Assembly: GCF_017562075.2 (NCBI RefSeq)
Contig: NC_054083.1
Span: 25,220,285-25,284,284, forward strand
DNA from: Anopheles merus
Taxonomy: Eukaryota; Arthropoda; Insecta; Diptera; Culicidae
Length of the DNA stretch: 64,000 bases
Reading direction: 5' to 3'
Shown one piece after another: positions 53,929 through 62,965 of this stretch. Within the stretch, counting starts at the first letter, position 1. Every line of letters begins with the position of its first letter. A model generated the notes under the pieces. The model was not told the origin of the DNA. It did no database searches and worked only from the letters and a program-made list of their open reading frames with translations. Position numbers and translations under genes: made by a program.

Positions 53929-56190
53929 TTAGGGTCCACCACACTGATGGAATAACCCCTTTTTCTCCTTGCGGCAGAGAAGGATAGGGCCTACAAGATG
54001 TGGGATTTTGCAGGAACGTTCAGCAATAGGATTGTAGAGGTCCATCGGAGGTCCAAACACCAAAGCCTTCTGGGTAACCAATGGGCAAAGGAGCCCACCC
54101 CGAGCTGAATGTTTACCTTCCAAATGGGACATGCCCAAGACAAGATCATGCCGATCTTGACGGACGAATAAGACGTATTCCCTTCGGAGGAGTTCCTCCC
54201 GGAGAACGGAAGACTTGAAGCACTGGACAGCGCCGCGGGAAAGAAAGTGGTTACGGCTGTGTCCAGCCAACGTAACTTCAATCAAACAGCTATCCTCCAC
54301 GGCGTACTCCGAATGCTCATGTTAAAGGCTCACTCCGAACGATACGACCAGAGGGTCTTCCTTCACCCCTTCTTCTATCCCAACTCTTTAATAATTTATA
54401 TCGTTTTTTATTTCTATAATCATCGTGTTCTGTGCCTCTGATTTAATGCAGTAGATAATTACTAACGAAGGGACCTTGGCACTGGAGACTCCGAGATGGG
54501 AAGCAACGGAGCGAACTGGAACTGGAAAGAAGTTGAGCGGTGGAAAGGTTGAAAGCACGCACGCTGGCATAAAGAAGCGACGAGGCACGAAGACAAACAC
54601 ACGGCTGACGAACCGTCGAACCTCCGGGGAATTCTTCCTCTCCCCGCCCTTAAGGTGTGTGTATGTAGTACGCTTTTTACCCTTTTGTTCTTGGGCGAGG
54701 CTTTCAATCGGTTGCTGCTGTTGACATAGCCCAATTGGTTCTCGGCCAGTAGCGCTTGTCGTTTTTTTTTGGGGTCGCGCACTCCCTCCTAAGTGCTTCT
54801 CCAAACGCGCGAGCGCGCGCCCACGAAAAAGCGGTTGACTTTCTTATCCCAACCCAAGATCTTGATGTTCGCTTTATGCTGATGCTCTTTTCTTCAGCAT
54901 AGAGGTGGGACAGGTAAAAGTGGAAGCAACCAGCCCTCGCAGTCATCATACAAAACGACGGAAGTGTGCCGTGTTTGGAAGAAACTGAAGCAGCCTCCAC
55001 CTTCTTCAACAATCGGTTGCTCCAAAACCGGGGGATTGGAGATCGGTGAAATCTCTACCATTCATCTTGATTAGTTCTTCGGTCCAACCCACCACACTCC
55101 CTCGTATCCTTCTTGGCAAGATCTATTCCCACTAGAACCCGTGCCCTTTACGAACGTTGCCTGACGATCCCAACAAAGATCTGCAGAAGAAGTCGCTCCT
55201 CTAGCCCGGGACATCCCGAGAGCCTCACAAGATGGCGGCCGGGCGAGAGACTAGCTTCCAGGCAGCTTCCGTCCACGTCCCCACACAGCTTGATGCTTGC
55301 CCCGTATGCCATCTTCCAATCTCTAGTCGCATTGTAAGCAGCAGCAGCAGCAAGATGCCGTGCCCAGCTCAGGCAATGTTGTCAAAGAAGAATACGTAAT
55401 CAACTGTGACGACTGTGCGGAGCCTCACGCCGACCGAGGCTCATCGCAGAACGCTCAACCGGTTTAACCGGGCATAGCTGAACAGAGCACGCTGAATGTC
55501 CCGCGAGCGAACTTCGATTTGTGCGCAGACCGGTCGTCGCTTCCCCGGGACTGAATGCTCCACACACCCGAAGGAACGTCCAACCGCTTAAATAGTTGGA
55601 TCAACGAGTTTTTTTTGCGATCGTAGCTAGAACTCGTTCCCCTTTGGGCACGTTTCATCGGCTCTTATCGAACGCCAAGACACTACTAGAAAGATTGGGC
55701 TCCAAGCTCCAAGGGTCTAACATCTTTAGTGCAGGCTTTGCTCGGTGTATGCTCACCATATGGTGGTGAACCTTTGCCACCACACGTCTACAGAGAACGA
55801 TGGAGCACAATCAAAGTTGTGCCAGGGAGGGGAGCATTTAAAGGAAATAACAACAACAAAAACTCAAGAGATCCTCCACAAGACGTTCAATGATCTCCAA
55901 TCTACGCTTGGCCCAAGTCTCCCGTGCGCTTGATGTCCCGTGCCCAGGAAAAGCTTTCTCTCCGCCGTTCTCTTTGTGCCTCATCCGCAGCTTAAGCCTT
56001 CCGAGCACGTACACTGCTGCTGTCCAATAAAAAAAAATACACACCACAGCCTTTCTTCAACGCTACACAAAACGCCCTGCGACGCCCTCGTCGGATCGTG
56101 GCTCTTGTCCATCTTCGCCCATACCTGGACAGCAGGATCTTGCCGTGCCACCTTCTTCTGGGCAGAACTTTTGCGCCCTCGGGGCATGAT
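53929..56190 (-). pseudogene. Possible degraded retroelement coding tract (weak)
   Basis: Several minus-strand frames in the same order look protein-like but are broken by shifts and stops. At 56187 a start MPRGRKSSAQKK opens a basic segment. Around 55900-55960 the frame reads ARETWAKRRLEIIERLVEDL, gag-like in its charged helical character. At 53929-54300 a 123-codon frame contains RHDLVLGMSHLEG, which recalls the (I/V)LGM-W(L) segment of Ty3/gypsy aspartic proteases. No reverse transcriptase, integrase or LTRs were recognised, and the family cannot be named. Coincidental open frames remain possible. Confidence 0.2.
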
Positions 56191-57689
56191 TCTAACGGGT
56201 CTTTTGGGTGGCTATTAAAACGTATCATTTGGCCACACTCTGTGCCAACTCGCGCGTCCAGACCCTCAGCGAATCTTGACAACTAGACTAAGGGTAACGT
56301 GCGCTCGCGCGCAGTTCTACGAAGCAAGGTGTGATCTGGGCCGGGTAGATAAATGCGCCCAGGCCTCAAAGATGTGCAACTAGTCGGTGCGCCCGATCTC
56401 GGCGACCGATCCCCCGGAACCGATATAAATGTCGTCGCCGCCATCGGGACTGCGCGCTTGGGCGCACCTACGCAAGCGAGCTCGCGCGTACGCGCATCAC
56501 AAATGTCACATTTAAGCGCCAGGCACGCCGATTATGTCGCCGTTGCTGGGCCGGCAGGGCCATCAAGGGGACGTATGTGGAGTTGAGATTGGGATCCTCT
56601 TCACCACTTTTGCAGCGGTCGCATACGGGGTGAGAGTAAGTCCCTTGAAGCGTGTCGTCGTCTTGTTGTAATCAAAAAAAGTATCCCTCCCAAGAAATAG
56701 CACCACACAAACGCATAGGGGGTCGAGCACGAATGTTCGTCTTGGATCACGAGAGACGGGAGACGAGATCCTCGCGGCCCGTGGAGATCTTTCTTAATCG
56801 ACGGTGCCATTTCACATCAGACACCGCGCGACAGCCCGATAGACATCACAAGAGCGTCCGTACCCGGTGCTGCTGCACGCAAACCAGAGAGGAAAATCGT
56901 ACAAGAATCAGGCGGCTGCACGATTTTCCCTTCCCGCTCGAATTTACCCTTTCACTGGGTGCCGCTGCTTTACACACCCCAAAAAACCCATTGAAAAGCA
57001 ACTCGGTTCTGGCGGTGCGAGATAAAAATACTTCCCACAAACTAGACCTCTGTCGGCCTTTTCGCGCGTCGCTCCCTTCGGCGTACCGGCGAGGTGGAAA
57101 AACAGACGTGGAAAGAGTTTTTCCTGCTTTACGTTAATTTGGCACCACAGAGCATCGGCCGCGGCCCCCTCCCACCAGACATAACGCTTGCACCCAAACA
57201 AATATCTGCGCATCAGCGTCTCGCGATCTCTCTCTCGCTGCGCGGTGGTGTGGCGGGTGTGCCAGCCTCTTCCCCAGCCAACCAGCCGACCGACATGGAA
57301 ATAACACCCAGCTCCCCTCTCCCTGCCAGTACCAGACAACCGGGGCACGACCGGTGAAGATTATCGTTGTACGCTAATTTCGTTTACACGAGCTTCGGCA
57401 CGACGGAAGAAGCTCTCGTTTTAATAGCGGGCGAGTGTGGTTTAAATGGTGCAAAAAATCGAACCGTCACTCCCTTCAGCGTCTTTATTCCCTTTTGGAG
57501 GAACAAGTCAAACCGGGTCCAACTACACGCAATAGAAGCTGTTGAATACGAAAAAGGGCGGTTGCGTAGCAGTTTGAACGGTTAATTTTCAAAATTCAAC
57601 AGAAAACCGTATCGGATTTTGACTTTTCCCACATTATTGTTTAAGTTAAAATTTGTTTCAGATATGGAATAGATAATTTACTAGTCTAA

Positions 57690-57931
57690 TATCTCTCGCT
57701 CTATCTCTCTATCACTCTATCTATCCATCTCTCTGTCTTTCTATCTCTCTATCTCCGTTTGTCTCTATGTCTCTATCTCACTATTAAACAAATAAACAAA
57801 TATCTCTTTCTCTCTATATATATATCTCTCTCTTTCTATCTCTCTCTATCTCTCTCCCTCCCTCTCTCTCTCTCTCTCTCTCTTTATCTCTCTCTTTCTC
57901 TCCCGCTCTCTCTATCCCTCTCTCTCTCTTT
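57690..57931. repeat. CT/TATC-rich simple-sequence tract
   Basis: About 240 bp of degenerate TCTC, TATC and CTCT repeats, interrupted by an A-rich segment near 57783-57800. It is GA-rich on the minus strand. An open frame inside it (LSLS runs) is not a gene. Confidence 0.95.
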
Positions 57932-59716
57932 GCTATGTTAATCATTCAAAACTATCTGACAGTGGCGTGCGAAACGGTAAAAACGCTTAGAAAATTAAAT
58001 CAACCCTGATCGATCGGATCTCGCATCGAACGCATTGCTACCTGCCACCGGTGGTTGCTATTTGATTGCCTCTCCCTTGATCCCCCTTTGAAAAGAGCGA
58101 CACCGCCACCCCAAACTGGTTGTCACGATGTGCCCCGCGTGTACATCCCTTACCCTTCCCTTTAACAAACGCTGGGGGATTGATGTTTGTAATTAAACGA
58201 CCAACGCTCGACTAGATGTGAATCGGAATGCGAACGTCCAGCATCCGATCGGTTCCGATCAGTGCAAGCGAACGGAATTGGAAGGACAGTGTTTGCCGTG
58301 CGCCAACTGGTACAACAAGATGGCTGGCGGACGAGAAATTGTTGTTTATTTGTTATTTCTCCATTGACCTTGATCTATGCAGGACGGATGATTTGCACCG
58401 CCGCCGCCGCCGCACAATTCGCACAATTGCACACGATCACGCACTGCCTGCCTGCGTGTAGCTCGCATGCATTTGCATGGAGTTTCCTGTGACTCAGCAC
58501 CACCAGTAGATCGTGCACTGATTTTTCCACGAAATTATCCAACCCGACCTCGCACAATTGATTGGGAATTTTAAATGGGAGCGTGGATGGATGATTGATA
58601 TTTAATTGAACATAATGGATTACTCAGCCAGCAAGGGCAGTGCCAAGGCGGTGACTAAGGCGATCGTATGTGACTTGACTGCTAAGTAGTGTTGAATAAA
58701 TTGTACATTTTCCTAATTATTGTACTGTGCATCCATATAAATTGCAAAATGCTGAAATTATTATATTGTGCAAAAGATTATAATAAATTAAAAAAGTGAT
58801 TTATTTGCGTGAGGAATGGCTTTTCTTACAAGACATAACAAAATATAATAGGAATAGCTTATGAGGTGATATTCAACCGATCACAAAATGAGTCAAAAAC
58901 CAATCAATATTTTAATAAAAATATTTAAGTAAAACACCAAATCAAATCCAAACGGGCAACCTCGCTGCCCAAAACAAACTACGCAAACACATTGTATGTC
59001 GCGCCACTGTGTCTTATCCCTATTCAGTTTGATTGATTTGGACAGGTTGGACCCTGAACCCGGCCAAATAGACTGCATTTACACCCCCTTAATACACCAC
59101 CCCGCTTTGCTTCAACAACAAAAAAACACACAGAAATGGTGATAATGAGTGCTATCGGGTAGGGAAATGATGATGATGATTAGGTTATGGCTTCCCAATC
59201 GGCCAGGCGCAAGTGAGTCAATCGAGCCCCTTAAATTGTAGGCCCAAAAAGCATGGCGCGCTGGTGAGTAATTTAAGGCATTGGTTCTTCCTCGTTGCGA
59301 TTATGCTGCAGTCCGAATCGAATCATCCAACCCAACACGCACGCATGCTCCAAAAATCGTAGTAATAATTACATCGTAAAAAGGAAATTTGAATAAAAGA
59401 AAAATTAAATGCCCCAACAAAACTACGTTCCCATCAGCGTACACGAGAGCGGATGCGCCGCCGGCGGGTGCTCCCATAATCGATGGCATCCTGTGGCCTT
59501 CGAGATCGGCTCACCAGATCAATAGGGAAAAGCGTTTTCCTATTGGCATCGAGAACGATGTACGTGCGCGCGGAGGTGATTTAATTTAAAACTTCTCCCA
59601 AAAATCGTAAGAATCGCCCTCCCGCATTTCCGTTGCATTTCGTCCGTTCCTTGCTTACCTTTTGTTCGCTTTTAGTTTGGGAGTTTTCCCTGGTGCACGC
59701 TTTGGGTGAGCTGGCG

Positions 59717-59747
59717 TATATAATTGCACCTTCGATGTATCTCAGTT
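59717..59747 (+). promoter_or_regulatory. TATA box plus initiator pair (weak)
   Basis: TATATAA begins at 59717 and CTCAGTTT provides an Inr with A at 59744, a spacing of 27 bp. This is slightly shorter than the usual 30-31 bp. It could drive the small ORF at 59770 or antisense transcription, or be coincidental. Confidence 0.2.
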
Positions 59748-59769
59748 TCGCTTTTCTTTTTCCGGCACC

Positions 59770-59895
59770 ATGCGAAACCCTTACTCGATCGACAAAAACA
59801 CGATCACGCGCATCTTGTTTGCCGCACTAGTTAGGGGACCGATGTTGCTATATTGTTTTGCTGTCGCTGGTTTTTTCCTCTTCCTCAGCAAATAA
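59770..59895 (+). CDS. Possible 41-aa single-pass membrane smORF (weak)
   Basis: An ATG in context CACCATGC opens 41 codons ending in TAA. After a polar start (MRNPYSIDKNTITR) comes one hydrophobic stretch of about 25 residues including ILFAALVRGPMLLYCF and ending FFLFLSK. TATATAA at 59717 and an Inr TCAGTT with A at 59744 lie at promoter-like spacing upstream. AATAAA overlaps the stop region (59894). No family is recognised. It lies antisense to the proposed minus-strand 5'UTR exon, so the combination may be chance. Confidence 0.15.
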   Translation: MRNPYSIDKNTITRILFAALVRGPMLLYCFAVAGFFLFLSK

Positions 59896-61225
59896 TAAAA
59901 TAAAGGGCGACAGATTTCGACATCGAAACGAGACCAAACTGCCAAATAGCACTTTATACTCTTTCCTTTTCTTTTTGTTAAACGGACGAATCAAATTTCA
60001 TCTCGCTTTGTGTGTTGTTTGCACTTTTCAGTATCACTTTTTTATTTGTAATTCAACATAAAACACATCCACGGCACAGATACACTCCGTGCACAAACAC
60101 ACGGGTACGTGCAGTTTGGGTTGCACAAGAGAACAACTTATCGTCACGTTGCACTTTACTTAAAGCGGGCACAATTTCTCATAAAAGGCACTTTTTTTTC
60201 GCTCGTGTTTGGTTTTTGGTGTTTCTTTTTAATTTACTTTATTGCTTGCCTGTGATATGTTGCTTGTTTCATCAATTCTGCACACACCAACACGGGGACG
60301 GGTTTCATTGATCGCCAACAAAAAGAACGAGAAAGAAATTAAGGATAATCTTGATCGATCGCGGCTGGATTGCTTCAAGCCCTGCTTCGATCAGAACGCG
60401 CTCACCGCACCGTTTGCTCGCTCACTCTTTTGCTCTTTCTCACTCTGGCACACGTGTTTTGTGCTCGCGCTCGGTCTCCTTCCCACCAACGGTGATCGTT
60501 ACAAGCGTGAGGCCTAAATCAAACACAACGCGCACGCACACTAGTACACTCTTTCATACCGCAACTTACACACACATACACACACGCGCGCGGGCTCGCA
60601 ATGAAAAACGAGTTTTTCGATCGTTTTGTGTTTCCTGGTGCGTCTTGACAGGCTTTTTTCTTTCCTCCGTTTTACACTATCGTTTTACGATATATTTCTT
60701 ACCGCTTCACTGGTCGTTTGTGTGTATTCCTTTTTTGCTTTTCTTTTCCTTTGCTTGTTTTCACGTTCACTGACTGCTCTGTGCCCTGTGCCCTTTGCGC
60801 TTGTCACCGTTTGACGACCCACCAAAACGATTGTGTTGTGTAGACTTGCTTGGACGCGAGATGCTGCAAAAGATGGTGGTTTGTTTTTGTTTACCGCGGC
60901 AAGGATCAGTTGTATCCTTTCCTTTCGATGTATCGGGTCTGGTTCACTGACCACGGCACTGATCACTTGTCTCTGCAACTAGCAAATCGAAGATGCATTC
61001 GATATGCGCCGGCCGTTGAAAGGCCACTTTGACTTAAACCGCTTCTTGCTATTCGCAAACAATTATTTTATCTTTTTTTTTTCTTTACACACACACGCAC
61101 TTACTGTCACCAGATCCTGCGGTGATTGAAAATTGCGCTTTGTTTGTCTCGGTGCTTTATCCGAAAATGCCGGCGAAACAAAAAAATCGAACTCAAACAC
61201 ACGGCACACAGCGACGCGGGCCCTT

Positions 61226-61435
61226 CACCCATGCACTTGGAGTGGTGAGAGAGAACTGAAGTTTGGTGCCAGACCCGCATGCTACAATCCGTCTGCAGCC
61301 AGTACCGCTGTACAGTGCGCTGTGCCGATTCATGTTTGTCGCTCTCTTCCTCACTCTCGATACATTCTGTTTACATCGCGATGGCCGCCCTGGCGAGAAT
61401 AACAACAGAGTGGGAGAGAATGAAAGAGAGCGAGT
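61226..61435 (-). promoter_or_regulatory. Candidate minus-strand promoter: Inr, DPE-like site and GAGA-type tract
   Basis: On the minus strand TTCAGTTC places an initiator A at 61257. GGGTG at 61230-61226 sits exactly at +28 to +32 and matches the DPE consensus RGWYV at 4 of 5 positions. No TATA box is seen at -30. Upstream, 61410-61435 carries GAGAGAATGAAAGAGAGCG (plus-strand reading), similar to GAGA-factor sites. Other TCAGT initiators occur within the exon, so start-site choice is uncertain. This would make the promoter divergent from PUS7, about 1.6 kb apart. Confidence 0.3.
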
Positions 61436-61599
61436 CTTTCCGCTCCTTTCTAACATGTTTACACCTCCCGCTGTATTTCAAAGCGTGTGAGAGCGAAAGT
61501 CCGTTTCGCTCTTGTTGTTGTTTTGCATTCATTCGCTCGCTCGCGTTGTTAAGCTCACATTAAGCTTGTGTCCTGTTGGTGATGGACAAAAAGGCGGTG

Positions 61600-61966
61600 G
61601 TTCTCGTAAACTTTTAGCTAACACACAAAATTATCACCAAATTTGTCTCAGATTATTTATAACCCCACGATGAAATAATTTTTTAAGACATTTCAAGAGC
61701 TGAAAAGATCTGGACAGTTCCATTTATTTGAAATTTTGGAAAACAAATACAATAAAGAAATACCCAAGCGCCACAGATTAAGCTTAAACGACTGGAAAAT
61801 TGAATATCCATAGAAAAAAATGAAAGCTCCACAGCTTCATTGGTTTGATGTATAGATGGCGTATTAAAACTGATTATTATATTGCTATCCTTTTCTTGCA
61901 ATGTGTTTCGGCAAGTTTCATCTTATCATGACCTATATAGCCTTCTAACTTTCCGAGCAAAAATCT
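61600..61966. other. AT-rich divergent intergenic DNA
   Basis: It lies between the proposed minus-strand promoter and the SINE. It is clearly more AT-rich than the sequence to its left. No ORF, RNA gene or clear motif was recognised. Confidence 0.5.
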
Positions 61967-62221
61967 ATATAAATGGTCGTGTGGTTAGATACGTGGGTAT
62001 CAACACCAATGACCATTGCTCAAATCTCACTTGCTTCAGTGCTGGTGGTTTCCGTTGGAGTTTAGTATTTAAACAATCGTATCGCCGTTCTAGTTCTAGC
62101 GATGCATAACTTCAATGCGAAACCATACAACAGTACAGAGGAAATGAGAAAGCTCTCCTCCAAGCGATGAAGCTCAACTGGTTGGGGTATCCCACCAACA
62201 GATAGCGCCACCAGCTTTTTT
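61967..62221 (+). mobile_element. tRNA-derived SINE, resembling the Anopheles SINE200 group
   Basis: A pol III A-box-like stretch, TGGTCGTGTGGTTAGA, starts at 61974. A B-box-like GCTCAAATC (8 of 9 to GWTCRANNC) starts at 62018. The 44-nt spacing equals the A-to-B spacing of a tRNA gene. There is no tRNA cloverleaf and the acceptor stem does not pair, so it is a tRNA-related element rather than a tRNA gene. A T6 run at 62216-62221 could terminate pol III transcription and is used here as the right boundary. Both boundaries are estimates, and target-site duplications were not resolved. The family name is from resemblance, not a search. Confidence 0.55.
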
Positions 62222-62242
62222 GCTATTTTTAGAATGCATGAG

Positions 62243-62330
62243 TCGTTTGGCGTCTGCTAAACGAAGTCTTTCTATATTCCGTTTAGGTAGAGAACTTGAG
62301 TCGTTTAGAAGCCGTTTAGTGGTCGTTTAG
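62243..62330. repeat. Cluster of YCGTTTAG motifs with 11-bp phasing
   Basis: TCGTTTGG at 62243 and inverted CTAAACGA at 62257-62264 form an imperfect 22-bp inverted repeat. Four direct copies of YCGTTTAG follow, at 62279, 62301, 62312 and 62323, so spacings are 22, 11 and 11 bp. The cluster lies between the SINE and the PUS7 promoter. It could be part of a transposon tail or a phased binding-site array. Confidence 0.7.
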
Positions 62331-62854
62331 TGGATTTGTGGCACTTGGGTATCGAAGGAAATTTTTAACTTTAGCCATTAACGTCGTGTAAACTGTGTAG
62401 TCTGTCCAGCATATTGTGTGAAAGGTATACGAGGGCTAATATCAATAACAGCCCAATTATGTTGTATTTGGAAATTCATCACATTGAAGTAAATATATTT
62501 TTTGTAATACTTTGACTACCATTAACGTTTATTTAGAAATAAAAATGAATGTTTTCTTTTACAATGAGAAAAAAGATAGCAATACGATCTTTTTGGAGCG
62601 TTCCTCCGTAATAAATAAAAGAGAAAAAGACTCGAGAAGAAGACTTGAGTTTGGTGATCTGATTTTGGTGAAAATGATCTGGAATTCGTTGCTGAATAGC
62701 AGATCATTTTAATGTTGAATGTTGAATTTATGAAAGAAAAAACAGTTTTCTTCTAATTTTTCGGTTTCAGGCGTTATGCAGGAGCGATCTGTGCATGATT
62801 TTGTCAACTGGGCATCACATAGTGCGAAACGTCAAACTACATAAACAAACGCAC
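62331..62854. other. AT-rich intergenic DNA upstream of PUS7
   Basis: Contains short A/T-rich frames only. Nothing recognisable apart from its position between the YCGTTTAG cluster and the PUS7 promoter. Confidence 0.5.
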
Positions 62855-62965
62855 GTTGCTATCGAACTTGCCGGTTGGAGAAATAGCACCGACGTGAATC
62901 AGTATCATAAATCCCAAAAATACTACATTATTGAAAGCCTATTTTAGTGCAACTTTCCAGTAACG
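62855..62965 (+). promoter_or_regulatory. Likely PUS7 core promoter and 5'UTR
   Basis: An initiator-like ATCAGTAT has its A at 62901, which would give a 65-nt 5'UTR before the ATG at 62966. No TATA box is seen at -30. TATCGAA at 62861 is a partial match to the DRE motif (TATCGATA) common in insect housekeeping promoters, fitting a broadly expressed RNA-modification enzyme. Assignment rests on short motifs and position only. Confidence 0.35.

Larger units (their letters stand above)
59659..61257 (-). other. Candidate long 5'UTR exon of a minus-strand gene
   Basis: Read on the minus strand, this stretch is A/G-rich and full of AAAGTG, GTGAAA and CAAACAA words typical of insect 5'UTRs, unlike the flanking DNA. 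No long ORF is present; only tiny upstream ORFs such as MRVIVFLSIE and MVPEKEKRN close to its 3' end. It ends in a strong 5' splice site, AACAAAAG|GTAAGC, with the last exon base at 59659. The proposed start is an Inr at 61257. A second usable donor, GACA|GTAAGTG (last exon base 61105), could end a short alternative exon of about 153 nt. The coding exons must lie left of the window. The gene's identity cannot be read from this sequence. Confidence 0.45.

Noticed and set aside
57759..57941. 60-codon Leu/Ser frame
   Set aside because: Lies in the CT-rich simple-sequence tract.
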